Made by a program: the position numbers and the translations under genes. Positions 8,539 to 18,533 of a DNA stretch of 64,000 nucleotides are shown piece by piece (positions within the stretch are counted from its first letter, which is position 1; each line of letters opens with the position of its first letter). The stretch comes from Thermosipho africanus Ob7. GTDB taxonomy: Bacteria; Thermotogota; Thermotogae; Thermotogales; Fervidobacteriaceae. The stretch is taken from positions 1 to 64,000 of the forward strand of contig NZ_NKRG01000001.1 in assembly GCF_003351105.1 (NCBI RefSeq), read 5' to 3'. The notes beneath the pieces were generated by a model, which saw only the letters and a program-made list of their open reading frames with translations, was not told the DNA's origin and did no database searches.

Positions 8539-9009
8539 CTAAAGTTCTTCTTTCAGATTTCTAAGTCTAAAGTTTACGTCTGGTGCTAATTCTAACAAAT
8601 AAAAAGTTAACGTTAATAATATGAACATAATTTTTAAAAATATATTACTTTGATGTATCTTTTTATCTATTGCTATTATTAATGATATCACAAGTGAACC
8701 GGAAATAAGAAATAACAAGGGAAAGAAATATGATAAAAAACAAAACAAAATAGATAAAATAACGTAGTTATAGAAAATTAAAACATTATTTTTAAGAAAT
8801 TTTGGTAAACTTGAGCACCATTTATATGCTATTAAAAGATAACCAAGGATCCCTACCAAGAATATCGTATTAGATATATAAATATTTTTATTTGTGAAAC
8901 TGAAAAAGAAATTTGCAGCAAAGCCTAGTGAGAAAAATACAGATACAAAAGCTACGAGGTCATCACCAGGAAGGCTGGCTGAAAATAATTTAGAAAGGTT
9001 TTTTTCCAT
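8539..9009 (-). CDS. polytopic membrane protein of unknown function
   Basis: About four or five hydrophobic segments over 156 aa with short polar ends; no recognised family. The open frame extends to a TTG at 9045, but that codon has no ribosome site, so I use the ATG at 9009 (MEKNLSKLF). The only good Shine-Dalgarno, GGAGG at 9026-9030, is 16 bases upstream of that ATG and could pair with CCTCC at 9015-9019, an unusual arrangement. It lies between degV and hpf in the same run. Confidence 0.6.
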   Translation of the reverse strand: MEKNLSKLFSASLPGDDLVAFVSVFFSLGFAANFFFSFTNKNIYISNTIFLVGILGYLLIAYKWCSSLPKFLKNNVLIFYNYVILSILFCFLSYFFPLLFLISGSLVISLIIAIDKKIHQSNIFLKIMFILLTLTFYLLELAPDVNFRLRNLKEEL

Positions 9010-9013
9010 AATG

Positions 9014-9031
9014 TGGAGGCTAATTCCTCCA
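9014..9031 (-). promoter_or_regulatory. hairpin covering the Shine-Dalgarno of the membrane gene
   Basis: On the minus strand TGGAGG, six-base loop, CCTCCA. The 5' arm contains the only plausible ribosome site for the gene at 8539-9009. Folding would hide it; alternatively folding shortens the effective distance to the ATG. Both readings are inference. Confidence 0.4.
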
Positions 9032-9048
9032 TTCCCCCCTTTCAAATA

Positions 9049-9867
9049 TTAACTGCTGACAACAAATCCAAAAACTTCTGGACCTGTATGGATTCCGACT
9101 GCTGCACTTATTTGAGTAATATCCTTTATATTGAAATGTTGCACTAGTCTATCTATATATTTCTTGTATTCTTTACTACCATAGGCTGCTAAAAAGTACG
9201 GATCACTTATTTTATGTTCTTTTAAGAAACTTTCGCCAAGCTCAATTAGCTTATTTACAAGCGAAGAAAGCTTTCGCTCCATTGCAATTGATTCTACGGC
9301 ACCTGTTTCATCAACGCTCAAAATTGGTTTTATTTTTAACATCTTTCCAAGTAAAGCCTTTGCTTTTCCAATTCGACCACCTTTTTCGAGGTATTTTAAA
9401 TCCATAACGGCGAAGTACATTTTTAAATTTTTTCTTATCTTATCAACTATATCTTGTGTGAGTTCTATATCTTTTTCTACGTATTCAACGAGTTTTCTAA
9501 AAATTGCGTATGATTCTATACTTGCGGTTTTTAGGTCTAAGACCTTTACTTTATCTTTAAAATTCTGACTTACCATTTGGAACATATTAAATGTTCCACT
9601 TAATTTACTTGATACTGAAAGCATGTATATTTTGTCATATTCATCGTACAACTTTTTAATTAATTCTTCAGTTTCTTTAGGGTTAGGCAAAGAAGTTGAA
9701 AAATCCTCTGCATCTTTAAGCATCTTGTAAAATTGATCAACTGTTAAATTAACTTTGTCTACAAACTCTTTACCATCAATTATAACCCTTAGTGGTGCAA
9801 AGAATATTGGGTATTTTGTCTTAACATTTGGCATATCAAAGGAAGAATCAGCTATAAATGCAATCAT
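9049..9867 (-). CDS. DegV family fatty-acid-binding protein
   Basis: DegV/FakB-type protein of 272 aa. Members bind a fatty acid in a cleft between two domains, and FakB forms present it to the kinase FakA. Seen: an N-terminal DSSFDMP, the SLPNPKE segment with the conserved TS-P type motif (STSLPNP), LSVSSKLSGTF, and the C-terminal GIHTGPEVFGFVV. No fakA homologue is in the window, so its lipid partner is unknown. Its ribosome site GGGAGGATAG overlaps the end of atpC, with a 4-base gap. Confidence 0.88.
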   Translation of the reverse strand: MIAFIADSSFDMPNVKTKYPIFFAPLRVIIDGKEFVDKVNLTVDQFYKMLKDAEDFSTSLPNPKETEELIKKLYDEYDKIYMLSVSSKLSGTFNMFQMVSQNFKDKVKVLDLKTASIESYAIFRKLVEYVEKDIELTQDIVDKIRKNLKMYFAVMDLKYLEKGGRIGKAKALLGKMLKIKPILSVDETGAVESIAMERKLSSLVNKLIELGESFLKEHKISDPYFLAAYGSKEYKKYIDRLVQHFNIKDITQISAAVGIHTGPEVFGFVVSS

Positions 9868-9871
9868 ATGA

Positions 9872-10147
9872 CTATCCTCCCAAATACTTGTGTGGATCTA
9901 TTTCTTTTTTTATATCCTCAGTTACTATTATAACATTTTCGCCATCACAATGTAAAAAACCGTCGTCAATAACATATTCGTATGTTTGTGTGTTATCTTT
10001 TGCAACAACCTTGTCAACTTTTAGTTTAGCAATTATTGGTGCACGCCTTTCAAGTAGTCCCATTTCTCCTTCAACAGTTCTAACAGTTACCACGGTTACA
10101 TCCTTTTCAAACATTAAACCGTTTGGAGAATAAATCTTTAACTTCAA
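9872..10147 (-). CDS. atpC: ATP synthase F1 epsilon subunit
   Basis: Central-stalk subunit that couples the c ring to the gamma shaft and can inhibit ATP hydrolysis. It matches the N-terminal beta-sandwich domain (KIYSPNGLMFEKDVTVVTV, GEMGLLERRAPIIAKL). At 91 aa the C-terminal two-helix regulatory domain of the E. coli protein (about 138 aa in total) is mostly missing, which is common in Thermotogales. The start is TTG at 10147 after GGGAGGGATCAT; the open frame upstream to 10192 covers only the intergenic hairpin. Confidence 0.9.
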   Translation of the reverse strand: MKLKIYSPNGLMFEKDVTVVTVRTVEGEMGLLERRAPIIAKLKVDKVVAKDNTQTYEYVIDDGFLHCDGENVIIVTEDIKKEIDPHKYLGG

Positions 10148-10166
10148 AATGATCCCTCCCAGATAA

Positions 10167-10191
10167 AATGCGTGAGCAACTTGCCCACGCA

Positions 10192-10193
<2 letters not shown>
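10167..10193 (-). promoter_or_regulatory. intercistronic hairpin between atpD and atpC
   Basis: AATGCGTG (10167-10174) pairs perfectly with CACGCATT (10186-10193), with three further pairs inside. It starts in the atpD stop codon and ends about 20 bases before the atpC TTG. On the minus strand it is followed by TTTTAT, so it could act as a partial terminator or as an mRNA processing and stability element between beta and epsilon. Confidence 0.6.
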
Positions 10194-11610
<1,417 letters not shown>

Positions 11611-11626
11611 TCACGCTCCTTTAAAA

Positions 11627-12448
11627 TTATTCCTCTTGCAGTGCTTGAGCGCCAGAAACTATTTCAATTAGCTCCTGGGTTATTGAAGCTTGTCTTTCTT
11701 TATTGAATTCAAGAGTAAGTTCTCTAATCACTTCATCAGCGTTTTCTGTAGCATTTCTCATAGCATTTTGTCTTGAGTATAATTCACTAACTTTTGTTTC
11801 GTATGCGTAAGAGTATATACTAGTTGCTACATAGAATACCAAAGCTGAATCTACTAAATTTTCTAATTCAGGTTCGTATTCATATCTTGAAGATTTGGTC
11901 TTTTCAATTTCAATTGGGGTAAGTTGTACAATTTCAGGTTTTTGCATAAGCCTATTTTTAAATTTTCCATATACAACAAAAATTTTACCAACCCCGTCAT
12001 TTACTAAATCATTTGTTAATGTTTTGGCAAAATCAAATGTAGGAACATCATAAATTCTTTCATAAATTCTCCTGGTACTTTTGTGCTTTTTAAAGAATGG
12101 AATTGTTTTATTTCCTATCGCATAAACGTAATCAATACCTTCTTTTTCAACAAAATTCAATGCAGCTCTTCCTATTTCAGTTGGAAAAGCACCACACAAA
12201 CCCATATCGGTCGAGATAACAACTAGAGCTTTTTTTCCTTCTCCGGTTATAAATGGGTGATTACCTACAAATTCTATATTTTCAAGAATTCGTTTTGTTT
12301 CATTTAAAAATTCTCTAACGCCTTTCAAGTTTTTTTCTACTTTTTTTACTCTGGCAGTAGCAACCATTTCCATTGCCTTGGTGATTTTCTTTAGTGATTC
12401 GGTTGATTGAACTCTCTTTTTAATTGAAAGTAGCTTTCCTCTACTCAT
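11627..12448 (-). CDS. atpG: ATP synthase F1 gamma subunit
   Basis: Rotor shaft that turns inside the alpha3-beta3 hexamer. The N-terminal coiled-coil helix (IKKRVQSTESLKKITKAMEM) and the C-terminal partner helix (FNKERQASITQELIEIVSGA) are both clear, with the Rossmann-like middle (ALVVISTDMGLCGAFP). The length of 273 aa is normal. It follows atpA by 6 bases. Confidence 0.96.
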   Translation of the reverse strand: MSRGKLLSIKKRVQSTESLKKITKAMEMVATARVKKVEKNLKGVREFLNETKRILENIEFVGNHPFITGEGKKALVVISTDMGLCGAFPTEIGRAALNFVEKEGIDYVYAIGNKTIPFFKKHKSTRRIYERIYDVPTFDFAKTLTNDLVNDGVGKIFVVYGKFKNRLMQKPEIVQLTPIEIEKTKSSRYEYEPELENLVDSALVFYVATSIYSYAYETKVSELYSRQNAMRNATENADEVIRELTLEFNKERQASITQELIEIVSGAQALQEE

Positions 12449-12454
12449 TTAGCA

Positions 12455-13978
12455 TCACTTCCCATATACTTTGACAAATTCACTTTTAAACTCTTCAATA
12501 GCTTCTTTTAGCATTTTTTCAGTTTCTTCTGAAAGATCTTTCTCCTCTCTAATCTTGTTTAAAATTTCTGATTTTTTATCTTTTAGAAATTCAATTAATT
12601 TTTTTTCAAAGAGTCTTACTTTTTCCACTTCAAGATCATCCAGATAGCCGTTTATACCTGCATATAGAACAGCAACTTGTTCTTCAACTTCCATGGGAGC
12701 GTATTGTTCTTGTTTCATTAGTTCCATTAATCTTTGACCTCTAGTAATTTGTGCTTGAGTTGCTGGATCAAGTTCTGTAGCAAACTGAGCAAATGTTTCA
12801 AGTTCTTGGTATTGAGCAAGATCTAGCTTTAATGAACCTGCAACCTTTTTCATAGCTTTGATCTGTGCAGCTCCACCAACACGAGAAACAGAAAGCCCTA
12901 TGTTTACAGCAGGTCTTTGGCCTGCATAGAAAAGAGAAGGTTCAAGATAAATTTGTCCATCGGTTATTGAGATAACGTTTGTTGGTATATATGCGGATAT
13001 GTCATTTGCTTGAGTTTCAATAATTGGGAGGGCAGTTAAAGAACCTCCACCGTATTTTTCATCTAATCTTGCTGCTCTTTCAAGAAGTCTGGAATGTAAA
13101 TAAAAAACGTCACCTGGATAAGCTTCACGGCCAGGTGGTCTTCTAAGTAAAAGAGAAAGTTGTCGGTATGCAACAGCATGCTTTGAAAGGTCATCGTAAA
13201 TAACTAATGCATCTTTTCCGTTATAGAGGAAGTATTCTCCCATTGCACAGCCTGCATATGGAGCTATGTATTGCAATGCAGCATTATCTGCAGCACTTGC
13301 AACAACAACTGTGGTGTATTCCATTGCTCCTGCTTCTTTTAATTTACTAACTAATCTTGCAACAGCAGATGCTTTTTGACCTATTGCAACATAAACACAA
13401 TATACACCTTTTCCTTTTTGATTTATTATTGTGTCAATTGCTATTGCAGTTTTACCTGTTTGCCTATCTCCGATTATTAATTCCCTTTGACCTCTTCCAA
13501 TTGGAATCAACGCATCAATTATCTTTATACCTGTTTGAAGAGGTGTATCAACTGGTTTTCTGTAAATAACACCAGGTGCTTTTACTTCAACATCTCTAAA
13601 TTCTTTTGCTTCAATTGGACCAAGACCATCTACAGGTTCACCAAGTGGATTTACGACTCTACCAAGAAGTGCTTCACCAACAGGAACTTGCATTATTTTC
13701 TTTAATCTTCTTACAGTATGTCCTTCTTTGATTCCTTTATAATCACCTAAAATTATTATACCTACATTATCTTCTTCCAAGTTAAATGCAACACCTATTG
13801 TCCCTGTTTCAACAAACTCAACCATTTCATTGGCCATAACGTTATTCAAGCCGTATGCTCTTGCAATTCCATCACCGACTTGTATAACCTTACCAACATC
13901 TTCTAAATTAATTTCTTCTTTGAATCCTTCAATTTTTGACTCAAGTACTTTTACAATTTCTCCGGGATTTATTCTCAA
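12455..13978 (-). CDS. atpA: ATP synthase F1 alpha subunit
   Basis: Regulatory nucleotide-binding subunit of F1. Seen: Walker [34 protein letters not shown], the arginine-finger region [20 protein letters not shown] (present here as [10 protein letters not shown]) and [15 protein letters not shown]. The length of 507 aa is standard. It sits between atpH (4 bases upstream) and atpG. Confidence 0.97.
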   Translation of the reverse strand: MRINPGEIVKVLESKIEGFKEEINLEDVGKVIQVGDGIARAYGLNNVMANEMVEFVETGTIGVAFNLEEDNVGIIILGDYKGIKEGHTVRRLKKIMQVPVGEALLGRVVNPLGEPVDGLGPIEAKEFRDVEVKAPGVIYRKPVDTPLQTGIKIIDALIPIGRGQRELIIGDRQTGKTAIAIDTIINQKGKGVYCVYVAIGQKASAVARLVSKLKEAGAMEYTTVVVASAADNAALQYIAPYAGCAMGEYFLYNGKDALVIYDDLSKHAVAYRQLSLLLRRPPGREAYPGDVFYLHSRLLERAARLDEKYGGGSLTALPIIETQANDISAYIPTNVISITDGQIYLEPSLFYAGQRPAVNIGLSVSRVGGAAQIKAMKKVAGSLKLDLAQYQELETFAQFATELDPATQAQITRGQRLMELMKQEQYAPMEVEEQVAVLYAGINGYLDDLEVEKVRLFEKKLIEFLKDKKSEILNKIREEKDLSEETEKMLKEAIEEFKSEFVKVYGK

Positions 13979-13982
13979 GATT

Positions 13983-14534
13983 TCACCCCTTTCTTAAGAA
14001 AAAAACTTCCTTAGCAATCTTGTCCATTCTTCCCTTTATTGACACATCTATCATTTTTCCTGCAAATTCTATAACTGCTCCTGCAATTAAAGATTCGTCA
14101 ATTGTTTCTTCAATTACAGGGGTTTTACCGACATATTTTTCTACAAAATCATTTATAACTTTTATCTCTTGGTCTGATAACTTTACAGCAGTTTTAACAT
14201 TAACCAATATCTTATTTTCAATATCAATAGCAGTGTATTTATAAAGTGATTGCATTTGAGGAATAAATTTTTCTCTTTTGTTTTCAAAAACAATATTGAT
14301 AAAGTTTAAGAAAGCTTCATCTGGGCTTTCTTTAAAAACTTCCTCAAATGCTTGCTTTATTACAAGAACCTTTTGTTCTGGTTTTACAATTGGATTGTTG
14401 AAAAATGTTGCAAAATTTTCATAAATATCCTTTACAAAAGATAGAAATTCACCATATTTTTCGATTTTATTTAATTTTTGTCCGACAATCAATAATGCTT
14501 TAACATATTTACTGGCAATAACAGAATATCTCAT
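13983..14534 (-). CDS. atpH: ATP synthase F1 delta subunit
   Basis: Peripheral-stalk subunit that links the top of F1 to the b subunits. It is poorly conserved, as usual. The N-terminal [24 protein letters not shown] helical domain and the C-terminal [20 protein letters not shown] motif (a typical OSCP/delta signature) identify it. 183 aa. The ATGA overlap with atpF implies translational coupling. Confidence 0.93.
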   Translation of the reverse strand: MRYSVIASKYVKALLIVGQKLNKIEKYGEFLSFVKDIYENFATFFNNPIVKPEQKVLVIKQAFEEVFKESPDEAFLNFINIVFENKREKFIPQMQSLYKYTAIDIENKILVNVKTAVKLSDQEIKVINDFVEKYVGKTPVIEETIDESLIAGAVIEFAGKMIDVSIKGRMDKIAKEVFFLRKG

Positions 14535-15016
14535 TTTTCAGACCCCTTTAAAACTTTCACAAGATATTCTCTCTTTGCCTTTTCGTCTAATGTGCCTTTG
14601 AGAACTTTCATTGCAAGAGCAACAGCGATTTCTCCAACCCTTTGTTCCACTTCCTTTATCATTTCTGCACGTTGTCTTTCAATTTCATCTTTTGCTGCAG
14701 CTATGATTTTTGAAGCTTCATCTTCTGCTTTTTTCTTGGCATCACTAATAATATTTTCAGCTTCATCTTTTGCCTTTTTTATTATTGAATCAGCTTCGCT
14801 TCTAATTTTCCTTAGTTCTTCAGTTGCTTCATTTTTGAGCTTTTCAGCTTCTTTTCTTAATTGTTCAGCTTTTGCTATTTCCCCTTCTATCTTTTCTTTT
14901 CTTGCGTCCATGACCTCAAAATATTTATCGTAGAGAAATTTCTTTAAAAAGTATAAAAGCAACAAAAAACTCATCAGTTGAACAACTGATGTCAAATTAA
15001 TTTCAAACATATCCAT
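14531..15016 (-). CDS. atpF: ATP synthase F0 b subunit
   Basis: Stator stalk protein. One N-terminal membrane segment (about residues 9-25, SVVQLMSFLLLLYFLKKFL) is followed by a long, highly charged Ala/Glu/Lys helix to about residue 140 that dimerises and reaches F1. 161 aa is the usual length. Only one b gene is present, so it should form a homodimer. The start follows GTGAGGCGATATT. Confidence 0.95.
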   Translation of the reverse strand: MDMFEINLTSVVQLMSFLLLLYFLKKFLYDKYFEVMDARKEKIEGEIAKAEQLRKEAEKLKNEATEELRKIRSEADSIIKKAKDEAENIISDAKKKAEDEASKIIAAAKDEIERQRAEMIKEVEQRVGEIAVALAMKVLKGTLDEKAKREYLVKVLKGSEK

Positions 15017-15030
15017 AATATCGCCTCACA

Positions 15031-15306
<276 letters not shown>

Positions 15307-16149
15307 TTATGATATTTTTTCTGAAATATATGCAACTGCTAACATTGAAAACACAAGCGCTTGAACCAAACCGACAAACATACCAAAGTAACCCCAAAAT
15401 ACCACAGGCATAAATAGATACTTAACTAGATACGAAAGCATAAATGTTAAAATTGCACCTCCACCAATATTTCCAAAAAGCCTTAAAGAGTGAGAGATTG
15501 GTTTTGCAAGTTCACCAATTATATTCATCGGAAGCATTATTGGTGTTGGTTCCATCCATGATTTAAGCCATCCGCCAAATCCCTTTGCTTTAATTGCAAA
15601 CGCATGACTTATTACAAAGACCATTAATGCATAAGTTAGATTTGTATTCAGATCAGCGGTTGGTGAAAACCAAGTATCCTGGAAGAGAGTAAATTTAACG
15701 TGACCATCTACCACACTTACATTTATACCTGGAATTGCACCACCAATTACATTAGCGATTGATATGTAGATAAACAAGGTGGTTGCAATCATAAAGGTAG
15801 GCTTTACAAACTTTGGATCATCAATAACACTTTCTACAACTTCATACATAAAATCCATTACTGATTCAGATAGAGCTTGCTTTCTATCCGGAATAACTTT
15901 AAAATTTTTTCCAACGCGTACTGCGAAAATAATAAGGCCTATAATTATAGCCCAACTCATTATTAGAGTTAGAGGATTAATTCGTGTGTACCAAGCTTTT
16001 GTATCAGAAAATTGCACTATCCATCTGTTAGCAAGTCCTTTTGTTACCTCGGCAGTGTCTTTCGGTACAAAGTAGATGGCATTGATAATTCCAACTACAG
16101 TATAAATTATTAAAAATATTAAAAGACCTGTGCTAATCTTTTTTTTCAT
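15307..16149 (-). CDS. atpB: ATP synthase F0 a subunit
   Basis: Membrane stator that forms the ion half-channels next to the c ring. About six hydrophobic segments are present. The essential Arg is in the conserved helix PISHSLRLFGNIGGGAIL. The start is the ATG at 16149 after GGAGGTGGCTGGC; the in-frame TTG at 16164 lies inside that ribosome site and is rejected. 280 aa. It overlaps the end of the atpI-like gene by 17 bases. Confidence 0.95.
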   Translation of the reverse strand: MKKKISTGLLIFLIIYTVVGIINAIYFVPKDTAEVTKGLANRWIVQFSDTKAWYTRINPLTLIMSWAIIIGLIIFAVRVGKNFKVIPDRKQALSESVMDFMYEVVESVIDDPKFVKPTFMIATTLFIYISIANVIGGAIPGINVSVVDGHVKFTLFQDTWFSPTADLNTNLTYALMVFVISHAFAIKAKGFGGWLKSWMEPTPIMLPMNIIGELAKPISHSLRLFGNIGGGAILTFMLSYLVKYLFMPVVFWGYFGMFVGLVQALVFSMLAVAYISEKIS

Positions 16150-16513
16150 GCCAGCCACCTCCAAATAAAAAGCCCACTAAATACGCAGAAATTTTTACAT
16201 TTATCAATCCTAAAAAAGCACTAATAATTGCTGTGAGTTTTTCTTCAAAAATAACTCCTACTAAAAGAAAAATACTGGCTGAAAAAATATAACGAATGTA
16301 GTATCCTTTTTTGCTGACTTTTCTTTTTAAATTCAGACTAATTATATCGTAATATAGTGAAATTATGTATAAAATTGCACCAAGTGTACCAAAAATGTAA
16401 CTTACTATAAACGTCGTTTTGTTTTTTGTAATAATACTACCAATAGTTATTACAATTAAAGCTATAAATATTATAACATAAATAAATTGTTTAATTATTT
16501 TTTCGTTTTTCAT
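16133..16513 (-). CDS. AtpI-like membrane protein of the ATP synthase operon
   Basis: A 126-aa protein with four hydrophobic segments. Position (between the AtpZ-like gene and atpB) and the C-terminal pair of helices (IFLLVGVIFEEKL... ISAFLGLINVKISAYL) fit the ATP synthase I family, which assists c-ring assembly in several bacteria. Sequence identity in this family is low, so the call leans on context. ATG at 16513 after AAAGGTTGATAAAA; it overlaps the AtpZ-like gene by 23 bases. Confidence 0.65.
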   Translation of the reverse strand: MKNEKIIKQFIYVIIFIALIVITIGSIITKNKTTFIVSYIFGTLGAILYIISLYYDIISLNLKRKVSKKGYYIRYIFSASIFLLVGVIFEEKLTAIISAFLGLINVKISAYLVGFLFGGGWHEKKD

Positions 16514-16742
16514 TTTTATCAACCTTTTCAACTTCTTTTAGCAGTTGCCGTATAGCATTATAAATACCAGATATAGCACCAAAAAACAGAAAAATAATTA
16601 CAAATAATTTGTCTTTTTCAAAAATTTTATCTAACCATTTTCCAATAAAATAGCCTACTACGACATTACCTATTACCGTTGCTCCAAAAAGAGTTAAAAG
16701 ATTTAATTTGTTTAATTCTTTTACGACATTGTCCTTTTTCAT
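16491..16742 (-). CDS. AtpZ/AtpQ-like small membrane protein
   Basis: An 83-aa protein with two membrane helices: a Gly-rich first helix (LFGATVIGNVVVGYFIGKWLD) and a second (LFVIIFLFFGAISGIYNAIRQL), ending in a charged tail. This is the pattern of the 'ATPase gene 1' family (AtpZ/AtpQ) found at the head of atp operons. In some bacteria AtpZ with AtpI forms a Ca2+/Mg2+ transporter or assists F0 assembly; the role here is unknown. It overlaps the pepQ stop by 4 bases. Confidence 0.78.
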   Translation of the reverse strand: MKKDNVVKELNKLNLLTLFGATVIGNVVVGYFIGKWLDKIFEKDKLFVIIFLFFGAISGIYNAIRQLLKEVEKVDKNEKRKNN

Positions 16743-17812
16743 ACTATAAAAATATCTCTTGGAAGACTACTTAAAACTTCACAGCCGCTTTCCGTGAGTA
16801 GAATATCGTCCTCGATTCTAATACCAAACTTGTTTGGCAAATAAATACCTGGTTCTACAGTTACAACGGAATTTGCTGGTAATTTTTCACTATTTAAATA
16901 ACTTAATCTTGGCTCTTCATGTACTTCTAAGCCAATACCATGGCCTAATGAATGTCCAAAATATTCTCCATATCCTTCATTTTTAATGTGTTCTCTAGCA
17001 GCAAGGTCAATTTCAGCACCTGTTAAAGATGCCCTCGCAATTTCTATAGCTTTTTCTTGAGCTTTGTATACAACACTGTGAACTTTTTTGACTTCTTCAG
17101 AAGGTTCACCAATGCAGAATACTCTAGTTAAATCACTTGCGTATCCTTTGTAAAATGCTCCCCAGTCAACAACAACAGGTTCACCTTTTTCTATGGCTTT
17201 TTCGCTAGCTATTCCATGTGGAAGGGAACCACGCCATCCGGACGCAACGATTGTATCAAATGAAAATTTATCTCCACCAAGCATTTTAATTTGGTATTCA
17301 AGGTAAGCTGCAAATTCTTTTTCAGTCATACCAACTTTAACTATTTCCAGAGTTTTTTTGAAAGCTTCTTCTGCTATATGAATTGCCTTCCTTATTAATT
17401 CAATTTCCTCATCTGTTTTAACTGCTCTAAGTCTTAAAAGCTCTTGTGAGACATCTATAAATTCAACACCATCAAGATTATTGTTTAAATATTCCATTAC
17501 TTTTGCTGATGTTTTATCTTTTTCAATTCCAACCTTTTTTGCTTTAATATCTTTTAGGAGTTCAACTATAAGATCTAAAAATTTTTTATCGCCTTTGAAC
17601 TTTACAAGATCAAATTCTGACTCCAATTTTACTTGTTCCCAATATCTTGAATCAGTTACGATTATTCTTTTATCTTTTGAGAATATTACACCAGAAAAGC
17701 TTCCACTAAAACCAGAAATAAATCTTGTAGTCGGTTTGTTAGAGCCTTCAAAATTAAGAACTAATAAAGTATCTAATCCTTTTTCGTTTAGTAAATTTAC
17801 TAAATTCATCAT
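16739..17812 (-). CDS. pepQ: Xaa-Pro dipeptidase / aminopeptidase P family (M24)
   Basis: Cytoplasmic two-metal peptidase that cleaves X-Pro bonds. N-terminal creatinase-like domain (about 1-120), then the pita-bread M24 domain. Metal ligands are visible: Asp in VVVDWGAFY and in ASDLTRVFC, His in GHSLGHGIG, Glu in VEPGIYLP and in IRIEDDILL. At 357 aa it has the family length. The start is the ATG at 17812 (or 17809) after AAAGGGGGAAA. The frame stays open upstream, but only because it reads through tRNA-Arg. It links tRNA-Arg and the ATP synthase genes in one colinear unit. Confidence 0.9.
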   Translation of the reverse strand: MMNLVNLLNEKGLDTLLVLNFEGSNKPTTRFISGFSGSFSGVIFSKDKRIIVTDSRYWEQVKLESEFDLVKFKGDKKFLDLIVELLKDIKAKKVGIEKDKTSAKVMEYLNNNLDGVEFIDVSQELLRLRAVKTDEEIELIRKAIHIAEEAFKKTLEIVKVGMTEKEFAAYLEYQIKMLGGDKFSFDTIVASGWRGSLPHGIASEKAIEKGEPVVVDWGAFYKGYASDLTRVFCIGEPSEEVKKVHSVVYKAQEKAIEIARASLTGAEIDLAAREHIKNEGYGEYFGHSLGHGIGLEVHEEPRLSYLNSEKLPANSVVTVEPGIYLPNKFGIRIEDDILLTESGCEVLSSLPRDIFIV

Positions 17813-17834
17813 TTTCCCCCTTTCATTTTTCACT

Positions 17835-17911
17835 TGGTGTGCCTGGCGGGATTTGAACCCGCAACCTCTGGATCCGGAGTCCAGGGCTCTATCCAATTGA
17901 GCTACAGGCAC
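17835..17911 (-). tRNA. tRNA-Arg (anticodon CCG), CCA encoded
   Basis: A full cloverleaf: acceptor GTGCCTG/CAGGCAC, D arm AGCTC...GAGC, anticodon stem CTGGA/TCCAG with loop CTCCGGA (anticodon CCG, reads CGG), T arm with GGTTCGAATCC, discriminator A and an encoded CCA. It sits 4 bases after the ruvX-like gene and 22 bases before pepQ on the same strand, so it may be cut from a protein-coding transcript. Confidence 0.97.
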
Positions 17912-17915
17912 TTAC

Positions 17916-18524
17916 CTAAACTAATATAATTTTACCACCACTTTTTAAAAAATTCTTTCCATTTTTTTCAAATTCTTTTTTTGTAATGACTATATTATAT
18001 TTTTTGTCAAGTGTATCGGGATTTGAATATGTAAAATTTCCAATACTTAAATGCAAAAAAGCTATTGAATAATCTTTAGTTAATGCGTCAGCTTTAATAT
18101 TTTTTGAAGGTGGAACTTCATAAAATAATGCATTTTCTTCCCTTAGTTCTAAATTTAAAAATTTTTCTTTTCTAAATTTTTGAGCAACACTTGGATTTTG
18201 TACAAAATCCATAAAGATCTGTCTCGCGCTAAAGGCGTCATCATCTTTAATACCAAAAGAGCTTGCCATTTTTGTAGTCAGCCGTTCATCAATTAAAAAA
18301 ACGTCGTACCCTTTTTCTACTAATTTATTTGCAAAAGTTAGAACTTTAAGACTCTGTGTTGAATAGTTTCCACTCATTGATAATGGGATACCCATGACGA
18401 TCTTTTTGGCATTTGAAATAAGTTTCATAATATCTTTAGTTTTTACAGCGCCGCTTTTTGAAATAAAGTTGTTTCCTATTGCGTATCCGCATTTGCTATT
18501 TCCATAGTCGATTGCTATTATCAT
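17916..18524 (-). CDS. YqgF/RuvX-like nuclease-fold protein with C-terminal extension
   Basis: RNase H-fold protein of the RuvX/YqgF family (16S pre-rRNA processing or putative Holliday junction resolvase). Conserved points are visible: AIDYGNSKCGYAIG with Asp6, MGIPLSMSGNYSTQS, FLIDERLTT with Glu80, and an acidic DDDAF near residues 94-98. Family members are usually about 135-150 aa; here the fold ends near residue 125 and about 75 more residues follow, including KYNIVITKKEFE. The function of this extra part is unknown. The gene follows recJ by 9 bases. Confidence 0.75.
   Translation of the reverse strand: MIIAIDYGNSKCGYAIGNNFISKSGAVKTKDIMKLISNAKKIVMGIPLSMSGNYSTQSLKVLTFANKLVEKGYDVFLIDERLTTKMASSFGIKDDDAFSARQIFMDFVQNPSVAQKFRKEKFLNLELREENALFYEVPPSKNIKADALTKDYSIAFLHLSIGNFTYSNPDTLDKKYNIVITKKEFEKNGKNFLKSGGKIILV
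17929..17938 (-). promoter_or_regulatory. possible extended -10 element for tRNA-Arg
   Basis: The minus-strand string GTGGTAAAAT lies about 18 bases upstream of the tRNA 5' end, inside the last codons of the ruvX-like gene. The same 10-mer context occurs at other likely promoters in the window. No good -35 is present, and the bases are also forced by coding for Gly-Gly-Lys, so this is weak. Confidence 0.3.
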
Positions 18525-18533
18525 TGTACACCT

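Noticed and set aside
17812-17911. N-terminal extension of pepQ (MPVAQLDRALDSG...)
   Set aside because: It is the translation of tRNA-Arg; the real start has a ribosome site at 17816-17825.
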